Of a DNA stretch of 64,000 nucleotides, positions 32,828 to 41,225 are shown piece by piece. Origin of the DNA: Pseudomonas fluorescens (lineage in GTDB: Bacteria > Pseudomonadota > Gammaproteobacteria > Pseudomonadales > Pseudomonadaceae). The notes beneath the pieces were generated by a model that saw nothing but the letters and a program-made list of their open reading frames with translations, was not told the DNA's origin and did no database searches. Within the stretch, counting starts at the first letter, position 1. Every line of letters starts with the position of its first letter. The position numbers and the translations under genes are program-made. Location: NCBI RefSeq assembly GCF_001648775.1, contig NZ_LVEJ01000037.1:61426-125425 (forward strand), read 5' to 3'.

Positions 32828-33241
32828 TCAGTGCAGGCGCGGTGCCTTGGACTTGAACGCACTGTCGACGCAGTCGAGCAATTGACCGATGGCCCAGGGC
32901 TTCTTGATGAACGCCACCGGATGCTTGACCCCGGAGGTCTCGGGCGTTTCATACCCGGACATGACCATCACCGGTTTGTCCGGCCAGCGGTCGCCGACCA
33001 GGTTAGCCAGATCAGCACCGTTGAGGGTGCCGGGCATGGTGATGTCGGTCAGTAGCAACGCCACGTTCGGAGCGTTCTGCTCAAGATAAATTGATGCGGC
33101 GTCGGCACTGGTCTGCGGCTCGACCTTGAAACCTTCCTCCTGAAGAATTTCGCAGAGAAACTCCAGAATCAACGGATCGTCCTCAACCACCAGAATCAAT
33201 CCGTCAGGAAGGTGCGCGCTCGCCGTCGGTGTTGGGCACAT
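32828..33241 (-). CDS. Single-domain response regulator
   Basis: A 137-residue CheY-like receiver without an output domain. It has the acidic pair in LILVVEDDPLILEFL, the phospho-acceptor Asp in LLLTDITMPG, the Thr/Ser switch in VMVMSGYE and Lys in AFIKKPW. The start at 33241 follows GGGAG; an upstream ATG at 33265 has no ribosome binding site. Such receivers in pseudomonads often work with hybrid kinases or as phosphate sinks. No kinase gene is adjacent. Confidence 0.87.
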   Translation of the reverse strand: MCPTPTASAHLPDGLILVVEDDPLILEFLCEILQEEGFKVEPQTSADAASIYLEQNAPNVALLLTDITMPGTLNGADLANLVGDRWPDKPVMVMSGYETPETSGVKHPVAFIKKPWAIGQLLDCVDSAFKSKAPRLH

Positions 33242-33440
33242 GGAACTGCACTCCCTGAATTGCATTAACGATTTAGCGGCTTGAATCCGCTGCTTATCTG
33301 GTATGAGCGGCGGGCTCTGCAGAAATTCATTTTTGATACAGGTCTTTTAAAAAACCTCGTTTTTGCCTCGCGGCGGGAATCGTTCGCGACGACGCAATTG
33401 TGGTTAAAATGCCGGCCCTTTTGCTTGCCGACCGTGACCG

Positions 33441-34382
33441 ATGAACCCTGAAGCCCTCGCCACCCTCCACGCCCATCTGCTGCCGGCACTTGCGGCCGCA
33501 CCGAGCGAAACCCGCCGCCTGTTCCATGGGCGCGGACGTTGCTGGCCGGGGCTGGAGCAGTTGACCGTCGACTGGCTGCAAGGCGTGGTGCTGGTGTCGC
33601 TGTTCAAAGAGCCGGCACCTGAGCAACTGGACAATCTCAAAGCGTTGCTGCTGGGCATCAGCGCCAGCGACGAATGGAAGCAATCGGGCGCGCACACCTT
33701 GCTGATCCAGCATCGCTACCTGCCGCAAAGCACCGCCGAGTGGTTGCTGGGGGCAGAGATCGATGAAATGACCATCGTCGAGGGTGGGTTGCAGTACCGC
33801 GTCGATCTCGGTCGCAAGCAGAACGCCGGGCTGTTTCTCGACATGCGTTACGGGCGCAACTGGGTGCGTGAACAGGCCAACGGCAAACGCGTGCTGAATC
33901 TGTTCGCCTACACCTGCGGCTTTTCTGTGGCCGCCATCGAGGGCGGCGCCCACCATGTGGTCAACCTCGACATGTCGCGCGCGGCGCTGAGCCGTGGCCG
34001 CGACAACCACCGTTTGAACGGCCACGACCTGAGCAAAGTCAGTTTCCTCGGCCATGACCTGTTCAAGTCGTGGGGCAAGGTGATCAACAGCGGCCCGTAT
34101 GATCTGGTGATCATCGATCCGCCGTCGTTTCAGAAAGGCAGTTTTCTGCTGACCAAGGATTATCAGCGGGTGCTGCGACGGCTGCCGGAATTGCTGACGG
34201 CGCAAGGCACGGTGCTGGCGTGCATGAATGATCCGGCGTTTGGCGCGGACTTTTTGATTGATGGCGTGATGCAGGAAGCGCCGAGCCTGCGCTTTGAGCA
34301 GCGCCTGGAGAATCCGCCGGAGTTCCCGGACATCGACCCGCAAAGCGGCCTTAAGGCCCTGGTTTTTCAACGCACTCCCTGA
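33441..34382 (+). CDS. Class I SAM-dependent methyltransferase (RlmK/RlmI-like)
   Basis: A 313-residue protein with a C-terminal Rossmann methyltransferase domain: SAM site VLNLFAYTCGFSVAAIEGGA, acidic residue in VVNLDMSRAALSRGRDN, and the DPPS motif in LVIIDPPSFQKG. This arrangement matches the S-adenosylmethionine-dependent methyltransferase domain (PF10672) shared with the 23S rRNA m5C/m7G enzymes RlmI and RlmK. The PUA domain of RlmI is absent. An RNA substrate is likely but unproven. Confidence 0.88.
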   Translation: MNPEALATLHAHLLPALAAAPSETRRLFHGRGRCWPGLEQLTVDWLQGVVLVSLFKEPAPEQLDNLKALLLGISASDEWKQSGAHTLLIQHRYLPQSTAEWLLGAEIDEMTIVEGGLQYRVDLGRKQNAGLFLDMRYGRNWVREQANGKRVLNLFAYTCGFSVAAIEGGAHHVVNLDMSRAALSRGRDNHRLNGHDLSKVSFLGHDLFKSWGKVINSGPYDLVIIDPPSFQKGSFLLTKDYQRVLRRLPELLTAQGTVLACMNDPAFGADFLIDGVMQEAPSLRFEQRLENPPEFPDIDPQSGLKALVFQRTP

Positions 34383-34417
34383 CACCCCGAAGATCCCCTG
34401 AACAACACGCATCCACT

Positions 34418-34505
34418 GTGGGAGCGAGCTTGCTCGCGAAAGCGTTTTTTCAGTCGCCAGTGAGGTTGACTGATCTACCGCATTCGCGAGCAAGCTCGCT
34501 CCCAC
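34418..34505. repeat. REPIN, CTT type
   Basis: Inverted REP copies at 34418-34440 and 34483-34505, between convergent genes. Confidence 0.9.
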
Positions 34506-34531
34506 AGATTTATGTGTACGACCGATGATCT

Positions 34532-35305
34532 TTAGTGCGGGCTCAGCACCAAGGCAAACAACTCACCATGCCCGGTGACATTGAGCTTGTGATACAGATT
34601 GCGCCGATGCACCTTGACCGTTTCCGGCGAGATACCCATCTGCTGGGCCATCGCCTTGCTGGAGAAGCCCTGCAGAATCAGCCGCGCCGTGTCGATCTCG
34701 CGCACCGTCAGGCGTGCGTCAAAGCGATCGAGCAAGGTCGCCAGATCGCCCACCGGCGCTTCGGCGCTCGGCCCCTGCGGCGGCAGCAGTTGCACATGCC
34801 GGCGCATCGCCGCCAACACCCAATCGCGCAGACACAGCAGCCGGCCCTGCTCGGCCAGCTCGAAGGTCGTCGCCCGGCCCAAAGACAAACCCAGCACGCC
34901 CGCCTCGACGTTGAGCATGAATTGCAACTCATCCTCGCCGACCACCGAACGGAAATAGCTCAGGTAATACTCGCTGTGCAGAAACTGGTCCGGCGCCACC
35001 GAGGTCAGGCTGTGCAAACCATCGCTAATGCCGGTTGAGGCGACTTGATAAAACGGATCGAGCAAGTACATCCCGGCGCTGTAGCCGGCCAGTTCGGCCT
35101 GCTCGTCGGCACCGCCCTTGCTGTCGAAGTCGATCAGCAATTGCGGTGGCTGACCGGCCTGCATCACTGCCACCAGCGCGTTGTCGAACGGCACCAGCAA
35201 GCGCAACGTATCGACCAGCGCGCGCCAGAAGCCGTCTTGGCCGACGCAGCTGAACAGCCGCGCCAGGCTTTGATGCACCGGCAATTCCTGCAACAACGCG
35301 TCCAC
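34532..35305 (-). CDS. LuxR-type helix-turn-helix regulator, GTG start
   Basis: A 257-residue regulator. The C-terminal 65 residues form a LuxR/FixJ-type HTH (LTVREIDTARLILQGFSSKAMAQQMGISPETVKVHRRNLYHKLNVTGHGELF). The N-terminal about 180 residues are a ligand-binding-like domain without an autoinducer-site signature I can confirm. The start is a GTG at 35305 preceded by AAGGGG. It is divergent from the polyamine-type binding protein gene (110 bp apart) and so probably controls that gene and the aminopeptidase behind it. Confidence 0.87.
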   Translation of the reverse strand: MDALLQELPVHQSLARLFSCVGQDGFWRALVDTLRLLVPFDNALVAVMQAGQPPQLLIDFDSKGGADEQAELAGYSAGMYLLDPFYQVASTGISDGLHSLTSVAPDQFLHSEYYLSYFRSVVGEDELQFMLNVEAGVLGLSLGRATTFELAEQGRLLCLRDWVLAAMRRHVQLLPPQGPSAEAPVGDLATLLDRFDARLTVREIDTARLILQGFSSKAMAQQMGISPETVKVHRRNLYHKLNVTGHGELFALVLSPH

Positions 35306-35415
35306 GCACTACCCCTTTTGAGTAACCCATGATGGGAATGGGTCAGGCGCGACCACCCCGATAGGCTGAGCACTCCTGTTCATCACCGGCCTGCACAGGC
35401 CAGGAGTGCCGCATC

Positions 35416-36519
35416 ATGCGTCGTCACCGTGGCTATATCAACTTGAGCTTGCTCGCCTGTCTGGGCGCCTCGGCGTCCGTCATGGCCGCGAGTCCGCCAA
35501 GCGTGCACGTCTACAACTGGTACGACTACATCGGCCCGAACACGCTGACCGACTTCAAGCGCGACAGCGGCATCGAACCGGTGTACGACACCTTCGACAG
35601 CGCCGAAGTGCTTGAAGGCAAATTGATGACCAGCCGCAGCGGCTACGACGTGGTGGTGGCGAGCAACTTCAGCCTGCCGACGCTGATCAAGGCGGGCGCC
35701 CTCGCCCCGCTGCCCCGCGAGCAGTTGCCGGGCTGGAAAAACCTCGACAGCGACCTGCTGAAAAAACTCGCCAACAACGACCCCGGCAACCAATACGCGG
35801 TGCCTTATCTGTGGGGCACCAACGGCATCGGCTACAACGTCGACAAGGTCCGCGCGGCGCTGGGCGACCAGGCGCCGGTGGATTCCTGGGATCTGGTGTT
35901 CAACGAAGACAATCTCGCCAAACTCGGCCAGTGCGGTGTGGCGATGCTCGATTCGCCCTCGGAAATGCTCCCGGTGGCTTTGCATTATCTGGGCTTGCCG
36001 CCGAACAGCACCGACCCCGAGGACTACAAGAAAGCCGAAGCGCTGCTGCTCAAACTGCGCCCGCACATCGCCTACTTCAACTCCTCGAAATTCATCAGTG
36101 ACCTGTCCAACGGCAACATCTGCGTGGCGGTCGGCTGGTCAGGCGCGATGCTCGAAGCCAAGACCAATGCCGAGCAGGCCGGCAACGGCGTGAAGATCGC
36201 CTACAGCCTGCCGAAGGAAGGCGCGCCGGTATGGTTCGACACGCTGGTGTTACTCAAGGACGCGCCGAATCGCACTCAGGGTCTGGCGTTTATCGACTAC
36301 CTGTTGCGCCCGGAAGTGATCGCGCCGGTCAGTGATCACCTGTCGTACCCGAACGGCAATCGCGCGGCCACGCCGTTGGTGGCCGAGGCCACTCGCGACA
36401 ACCCGGCGGTTTATCCCTCGGCGGCGGCGATGGCCACGTTGTACACCCTTGAGCCTTTGCCAAAAGCCACCGAGCGGGTGCGTACGCGGGTGTGGAGCAA
36501 GGTCAAGAACGGCCAGTAA
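35416..36519 (+). CDS. PotF-type periplasmic polyamine-binding protein
   Basis: A 367-residue exported solute-binding protein (signal peptide ending ASVMA). It carries the PotF/SpuD family hallmarks VHVYNWYDYIGPNTLTDFKRDSGI, SGYDVVVASN and VPYLWGTNGIGYN. The aromatic and acidic residues that bind putrescine or spermidine are expected in these segments. There are no ABC permease or ATPase genes nearby, so it must use distant partners or serve as a sensor. It is followed, past a REPIN, by a DmpA-type aminopeptidase gene. A paralogue is encoded at 47031-48119. Confidence 0.9.
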   Translation: MRRHRGYINLSLLACLGASASVMAASPPSVHVYNWYDYIGPNTLTDFKRDSGIEPVYDTFDSAEVLEGKLMTSRSGYDVVVASNFSLPTLIKAGALAPLPREQLPGWKNLDSDLLKKLANNDPGNQYAVPYLWGTNGIGYNVDKVRAALGDQAPVDSWDLVFNEDNLAKLGQCGVAMLDSPSEMLPVALHYLGLPPNSTDPEDYKKAEALLLKLRPHIAYFNSSKFISDLSNGNICVAVGWSGAMLEAKTNAEQAGNGVKIAYSLPKEGAPVWFDTLVLLKDAPNRTQGLAFIDYLLRPEVIAPVSDHLSYPNGNRAATPLVAEATRDNPAVYPSAAAMATLYTLEPLPKATERVRTRVWSKVKNGQ

Positions 36520-36536
36520 AACAACGCATTTCCCCT

Positions 36537-36617
36537 GTGGGAGCGAGCTTGCTCGCGAAAGCAATCTGGCATTCAACATGACTGAGCGACCGCATTCGCG
36601 AGCAAGCTCGCTCCCAC
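36537..36617. repeat. REPIN, CTT type
   Basis: Inverted REP copies at 36537-36559 and 36595-36617, lying between two co-directional genes. Confidence 0.9.
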
Positions 36618-36660
36618 AGAGTCGGTGAACAACCCACCTCTTTTAGAGAGACAAAAATCG

Positions 36661-37779
36661 ATGAAACCTCGTGCCCGCGACCTCAACATCCGCATCGGTC
36701 AACTGCCACCCGGCCCGCTCAACGCGATCACCGATGTACCCGGCGTGCGCGTCGGCCACAGCAATGTGCGCGGGCGCAGCAGCGCCGGCCGTGACATTTG
36801 TACCGGCGTCACGCTGATCGAACCGCGCCGGGGTTCGACCAACCAGCAACCGTGTTTCGCCGGTGTGCATGTGCTCAACGGCAACGGTGACGCCACCGGA
36901 CTTGAGTGGGTTCGCGAGGCCGGGTTGCTGACCAGCCCGATCGCCTTCACCAACACCCACAGCCTCGGGGTGGTGCGCGATGCGTTGATTGCCCTGGATC
37001 GCCAGCAACAACCCGATGACGGTCGGCTTTACTGGAACATGCCGGTGGTGCTGGAAACCTTTGACGGTTTGCTCAACGACATCAACGGCTTTCACGTCCA
37101 GCCTGAACACGTCGCCGAAGCGCTGCATGGCGCCGTCGACGGTCCTGTCGAGGAAGGTGCCGTCGGCGGTGGCAGCGGGATGATCTGCCATGAATTCAAG
37201 GGCGGCATCGGCACGGCCTCGCGCCGTTTGAGCAGTGCTCGGGGCGGCTGGACAGTCGGCGCCATCGTCCAGGCCAACCACGGCATTCGCAGTGAATTGC
37301 GCGTCGACGGTTACCCGGTCGGGCGTTATATGGAGCAGAGGGATTCGCCGTTCCTGCGTGCCGCGCTACCGCATCCGGGCATGGGCTCGATCGTTGTCTG
37401 TCTGGCGACCGATGCGCCGCTGTTGCCGCATCAATGCACGCGCCTGGCGCAACGGGCCAGCCTGGGCTTGGCGCGTACCGGCGGAGGCAATGAAGACCAC
37501 AGCGGCGACATCTTTATCGCTTTCGCCACCGGCAATGATCACGTGCCGCCGGCGGCCTACGAAGGCAAAGGCGCACCGACCTGCGACTGCTTGCGCATGG
37601 TCAACAACGACCACATCAGCGAGTTGTTCCTCGCCGCGACCGAGGCGGTTGAAGAAGCAATCATCAACGCCCTACTCGCCAGCGACAGCGCCGAGGGCAA
37701 TGGCCATTCGGTGCCGGGACTCGATGCCGAAACCCTGCTCGCCGCCCTCGCCAAAGCAGGCTGGCCCGGCTCGCGTTAA
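36661..37779 (+). CDS. P1-family (S58, DmpA/BapA-like) self-processing aminopeptidase
   Basis: A 372-residue N-terminal nucleophile hydrolase. The N-terminal half has PPGPLNAITDVPGVRVGH and GTASR. The predicted autocleavage is Gly242-Ser243 within GMGSIVVCLATDAPLLPHQ, after which Ser243 becomes the catalytic N terminus of the small subunit. The motif TGGGNEDHSGDIFIAF lies in the active site. Relatives release N-terminal D-amino acids or beta-amino acids from peptides. No signal peptide is seen. The gene lies downstream of the LuxR/PotF-type pair, so the substrate may be an amino-compound conjugate; this is inference. Confidence 0.9.
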   Translation: MKPRARDLNIRIGQLPPGPLNAITDVPGVRVGHSNVRGRSSAGRDICTGVTLIEPRRGSTNQQPCFAGVHVLNGNGDATGLEWVREAGLLTSPIAFTNTHSLGVVRDALIALDRQQQPDDGRLYWNMPVVLETFDGLLNDINGFHVQPEHVAEALHGAVDGPVEEGAVGGGSGMICHEFKGGIGTASRRLSSARGGWTVGAIVQANHGIRSELRVDGYPVGRYMEQRDSPFLRAALPHPGMGSIVVCLATDAPLLPHQCTRLAQRASLGLARTGGGNEDHSGDIFIAFATGNDHVPPAAYEGKGAPTCDCLRMVNNDHISELFLAATEAVEEAIINALLASDSAEGNGHSVPGLDAETLLAALAKAGWPGSR

Positions 37780-37793
37780 CCGCAAATCTCCCT

Positions 37794-37881
37794 GTGGGAG
37801 CGAGCCTGCTCGCGAATACGGCATTTCAGTCGACGCTGCGTTTGACTGACACACCGCTTTCGCGAGCAGGCTCGCTCCCAC
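37794..37881. repeat. REPIN, CCT type
   Basis: Inverted REP copies at 37794-37816 and 37859-37881, between convergent genes. Confidence 0.9.
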
Positions 37882-37905
37882 AGGGGTTCATGTGAACATT
37901 TGAGT

Positions 37906-38532
37906 TCAGAGTGGGGCATCGGCGCGCACCGATTGCCACGCCGCTTGCGCCAACAACTCGCGATACGCCATCGGACTGCCCTTCACCCTGCCTGCCAGCC
38001 ACGCCCGGCAATAGCTGTCGGCCTGGCCGATGATCAGCGACGGTAACAGTTCGGCGGGCAATGCCTTGAGCTCGGCGGCGCGGCCGGATTCGGCCAGCCA
38101 TTCACGCAGACGCAGGTTGCGGGTTTTGTTGCGCGCAGCCAGTTCATCCTTGAACGGCCCCTTGGTCACGGCGAACCGGGCGTGGTACTGGAAGCGCGCC
38201 CACTCCGGCTGCTGCTCGACCCAATCGAGGTAGCTGAACACCAGCGCCTGCACACCCTGTTCAGTGCTTTGCGCGGCATCCAGACCGGCATCACGCAAGC
38301 GTGCCTGATCCTCCAGCGCGGTAAAGAACAGCGCCGCCACCAGACCTTCCTTGTTGCCGAAATGGTGATAAATCGCGCCGACACTGGTGTCGCATTCGGC
38401 GCGGATCATCTCGATGGTGGTGGCTTCGATCCCCTGTTCGTTGAACAGGCTCAGGGCCTTGCGAAAGATGTCGCGCTTGAGTTCGGCGCGGCGGCCGGGG
38501 TAGCTGCGTTCAAGTAGATCTGCGGTGTCCAT
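37906..38532 (-). CDS. TetR-family transcriptional regulator
   Basis: A 208-residue repressor. The N-terminal helix-turn-helix is REL-type: RRAELKRDIFRKALSLFNEQGIEATTIEMIRAECDTSVGAIYHHFGNKEGLVAALF. The rest is a helical ligand-binding domain. It is divergent from the hotdog-fold gene at 38696 and separated from it by 163 bp that hold a long perfect palindrome, the probable operator for both genes. Confidence 0.92.
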   Translation of the reverse strand: MDTADLLERSYPGRRAELKRDIFRKALSLFNEQGIEATTIEMIRAECDTSVGAIYHHFGNKEGLVAALFFTALEDQARLRDAGLDAAQSTEQGVQALVFSYLDWVEQQPEWARFQYHARFAVTKGPFKDELAARNKTRNLRLREWLAESGRAAELKALPAELLPSLIIGQADSYCRAWLAGRVKGSPMAYRELLAQAAWQSVRADAPL

Positions 38533-38617
38533 GCTGCTCACAGCCTGAAAATGAAAGTTGAAAAGGCACGGTGTGCCCATGGCGAAAACACGCACAGGTT
38601 GACAGATTTCACGCAGA

Positions 38618-38668
38618 CAGAATACCGTTCCGTTACAGAATATTATTCTGTAACGGAACATCATTCTG
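38618..38668. promoter_or_regulatory. TetR operator: 31-bp perfect palindrome with outer half-sites
   Basis: Arms TTCCGTTACAGAAT (38628-38641) and ATTCTGTAACGGAA (38645-38658) are perfectly inverted around ATT. A further CAGAAT at 38618-38623 and ATTCTG at 38663-38668 are placed symmetrically outside, giving four spaced CAGAAT half-sites. A TTGACA -35-like element for the rightward gene lies at 38599-38604, so repressor binding would cover its -10 region. Confidence 0.85.
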
Positions 38669-38695
38669 CCAAATCATCATCAATGAGGCTTCGCC

Positions 38696-39136
38696 ATGAG
38701 TCAGTTTCTCAGCATGTTCAACAGCGCCGGCCCCCAGGCCTTCAGCCAAATGGCCTGTCAGGTCGCGCCCTATTTCAGCAGCATCAACCCGCTGGTCACT
38801 GAATTGCGCGCGAATGCGGCGACGGTGCAGGTGCCGTTTCGCCGCGAGATCACCAACCACCTCGGCACCGTGCATGCAATCGCCATGTGCAATGCGGCAG
38901 AACTCGCCGCGGGGATGATGACCGACGTCTCGATCCCGACCGGCGCACGCTGGATTCCCAAAGGCATGACCGTGGAATACCTGGCCAAGGCGAAAACCGA
39001 CGTGACGGCCGTGGCCAGCGGCGCAGGGGTGGATTGGCAAACGGCGGGCGACAAGATTGTCACCGTGGACATTCACGACAGCGAGGGCAAGCAGGTCTTC
39101 ACCGCGCGAATCACCATGAACGTCAAACTCGGCTGA
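38696..39136 (+). CDS. Hotdog-fold thioesterase-like protein (DUF4442)
   Basis: A 146-residue single hotdog domain. It has the helix AQAFSQMACQVAPYFSSINPLVTEL, the active-site-like segment LGTVHAIAMCNAAELAAGMMTD (position of the catalytic acid/Asn in PaaI-type thioesterases), and strand motifs TAVASGAGVDW and VFTARITMNVKLG. Relatives annotated DUF4442 are thought to hydrolyse acyl-CoA. The divergent TetR gene and a strong shared operator imply induction by an acyl compound. It ends in a bidirectional terminator. Confidence 0.85.
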   Translation: MSQFLSMFNSAGPQAFSQMACQVAPYFSSINPLVTELRANAATVQVPFRREITNHLGTVHAIAMCNAAELAAGMMTDVSIPTGARWIPKGMTVEYLAKAKTDVTAVASGAGVDWQTAGDKIVTVDIHDSEGKQVFTARITMNVKLG

Positions 39137-39146
39137 ATCTCAGGCA

Positions 39147-39187
39147 CAAAAAAGCCCTTGCTGCGCCAGCGCGGCAAGGGCTTTTTG
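39147..39187. terminator. Bidirectional terminator between convergent genes
   Basis: AGCCCTTGC (39153-39161) and GCAAGGGCT (39174-39182) form a 9-bp stem flanked by A-runs on the left and T-runs on the right, so it works for the thioesterase gene (+) and the acetyltransferase gene (-). Confidence 0.9.
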
Positions 39188-39199
39188 GGGCATAAGCGA

Positions 39200-39886
39200 T
39201 CAGTGCACGGTGAGGCGCTGACGCACGAATTCCTCGGTGTGACGGGTGGTTTGATCGAGGTGGCGGTCGCGCTGTTTCTCGGCGTCGAGCATCGCGCGTT
39301 TGCCGTTTTTCTGCAGGAGGTAGGTGTGGATCTGCTGCACTTCCAATGAACGATAGATCGGCGTGGTATCGATAAATCCGCGCAAGCCGTTGCTGCGGTA
39401 ATGCCGGGTGCTCATCAGCACTTGGGTTTCGCGCTGGCCGATCACGGCAAAACCCAGCGCTTCGAAATACGGCACTTTGCCGACCGTACAGGCCAGTTCG
39501 ACATGCGGGAAACGCGCGACCATTTCAGCGATCATCGCCCGCGCCACGCCTTGGCGACGATGCCCTTCGCGCACCGCCATGTAGGCCACGCTGCACGCCT
39601 CCCAATCCCCCTGCACCGGCAGGTACAACAGAAAACCAGTCACTTGCTCGGGATCGTCATCAGCGGTCGCCACCAGCAATTGCACCTCGGTGCCCTTGTC
39701 GCCATTCAACGCTTCCAGATACAGATGCACCTCATAGCCAACCGCGTACTGATAGACGTTGTACAGCAGGTTGCTCGGGCCGAGGCCGACCGCACTGATG
39801 TCGGTCAGGTAGTCGACGACCATTTGCAGAATCTGGCTGTTGACGCCTTCGGGGCATGGGGATTTGTAATGGGTGATGCGTGGCAT
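39200..39886 (-). CDS. GNAT-family N-acetyltransferase
   Basis: A 228-residue protein with a central GNAT domain. The acetyl-CoA-binding motif A is SVAYMAVREGHRRQGVARAMIAEMV (containing R/QxxGxG/A), and YFEALGF is motif B. The C-terminal 70 residues are a charged extension (YRSLEVQQIHTYLLQKNGKRAMLDAEKQRDRHLDQ), probably helical. The acceptor substrate is unknown. Confidence 0.87.
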   Translation of the reverse strand: MPRITHYKSPCPEGVNSQILQMVVDYLTDISAVGLGPSNLLYNVYQYAVGYEVHLYLEALNGDKGTEVQLLVATADDDPEQVTGFLLYLPVQGDWEACSVAYMAVREGHRRQGVARAMIAEMVARFPHVELACTVGKVPYFEALGFAVIGQRETQVLMSTRHYRSNGLRGFIDTTPIYRSLEVQQIHTYLLQKNGKRAMLDAEKQRDRHLDQTTRHTEEFVRQRLTVH

Positions 39887-39966
39887 GACAACTGAACTCC
39901 GGCAGAAAACCGCGACATCATACCCTGTGGGCTGAGCCAGCCTGCATTGGCAACGACAAATCGAAG

Positions 39967-39992
39967 GTGGCAGCGAGCTGGCTCGCTCCCAC
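39967..39992. repeat. Single decayed REP copy
   Basis: GTGGCAGCGAGCTGGCTCGCTCCCAC resembles one REP hairpin with changes in the stem and no inverted partner nearby. Confidence 0.6.
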
Positions 39993-40110
39993 TGGGGTTG
40001 TCGTGGTGCCTGACAAAAATTTCATCCGCGGCCGGCAGGATCTTTTGCCGATTCGGCGTCCAACTGTTCAGCTGCGTTCACTTTTGCGACGCAGGCCTTG
40101 AGGAGTTGTC

Positions 40111-40434
40111 ATGAGCGTTTTGCGTTCCCTGTCCAAATGGCGAAAAACCTTGCTGTGGGTACCGCTGACCCTGGCCACGCTGGCCAGCGCGCCGGTGTTT
40201 GCGCAACCGGTGGTGATCGTGCAGCAAGCCCCGCCGCCCATGCGCATGGAAGTGATGCCCGGCGCGCGTCCCGGTTATGTCTGGGACCAGGGCCACTGGC
40301 GTTGGCAAGGACGCGGTTATGTGTGGATGCCCGGGCATTGGCAACCGGTGAGGTATGGCGCGCGCTGGAAGCCGGGACACTGGCAGGCACGCGGGCCGAA
40401 CTGGTTCTGGGTTGAAGGGCATTGGGTGCGTTGA
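40111..40434 (+). CDS. YXWGXW repeat-containing exported protein
   Basis: A 107-residue protein with a signal peptide (about 31 residues, ending PVFA). The mature part contains four degenerate WxxGHW-type repeats: YVWDQGHWRWQGRGY, WMPGHWQPVRY, WKPGHWQARGP and WVEGHW. Proteins with these Trp/Gly-rich repeats are exported in many proteobacteria; their role is not known. The ATG at 40111 follows TTGAGGAG. Confidence 0.88.
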   Translation: MSVLRSLSKWRKTLLWVPLTLATLASAPVFAQPVVIVQQAPPPMRMEVMPGARPGYVWDQGHWRWQGRGYVWMPGHWQPVRYGARWKPGHWQARGPNWFWVEGHWVR

Positions 40435-40477
40435 CGGCCCAATCGGCTCGCGACGCATATTGATCAGTCAGGTGGCG

Positions 40478-41035
40478 TCACTGCTGTGGCGCCACCACTT
40501 TGAACTTGATGGCGATGTCCTTGGACACCACGCTGTCCGCCCACTCCCCCGCGCCCAGCCCGAACTCGTCGCGCTTGAGCAGCAGTTCACCGTCGAAAAT
40601 GCCGATGTTGCTGTCCGGTTTCAACTCCACCGGCACCTGCACTTCACGGGTAATGCCCTTGAGGGTGAGCTGGCCGGCGATCAGATAACGGTGCTCGGCA
40701 ACCTGAGTGAAACGGCTCGACTCGAACACCGCCACGGGAAATTTTGCCGTGTCGAACCACGCCGGTTTCACCAGTTCGGTATTGGCGTCTTCACTGCCGG
40801 CGTCAATGCTGGTGAGGTCGATGTGCAAGGTGGTATGAGCGTTGGCGAGGTTGTCAGTATCGAAATCCAGCGTCGCCTCAAACTTGCCGAACGTGCCATA
40901 CATCCGCGAGCCCATCTGGTTGTAGGTGAAACTGATCTGACTGGCGGTGGTGTTGACCCGGGTGTACTCAACGGCCTGCGCGGCGGGAATGGCGCACAGG
41001 GTTAAAGCGACTGCCAGCAGCATGCGGATCGACAT
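40478..41035 (-). CDS. YceI-family periplasmic lipocalin-like protein
   Basis: A 185-residue exported protein (signal peptide ending AQA). YceI beta-barrel features are VNTTASQISFTYNQMGSRMYGTFGKFEATLDFD, the conserved HTTLHIDLTSIDAGSEDANTELVKPAWFDTAKFP and the C-terminal strands EFGLGAGEWADSVVSKDIAIKF. Family members bind polyisoprenoids such as quinones and are often acid- or osmotic-stress induced. Monocistronic. Confidence 0.92.
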   Translation of the reverse strand: MSIRMLLAVALTLCAIPAAQAVEYTRVNTTASQISFTYNQMGSRMYGTFGKFEATLDFDTDNLANAHTTLHIDLTSIDAGSEDANTELVKPAWFDTAKFPVAVFESSRFTQVAEHRYLIAGQLTLKGITREVQVPVELKPDSNIGIFDGELLLKRDEFGLGAGEWADSVVSKDIAIKFKVVAPQQ

Positions 41036-41225
41036 GGGGTTCTCCGGGCAGCGCTTTGTCGTCGGGGGGCTCGATTGACTTAAGCAAACATTGGGCGGTT
41101 ATGCCACTGCCGCCGTGACGGGCGTAGACAATGCCGAGGGCCAGAGGCTTATGCCCTACTGAATGCAAGTACTTCAAGTAGAGTGAATTCGCTGTTGAAT
41201 ACCCCGAGCCCACTCTACAAGTCGA

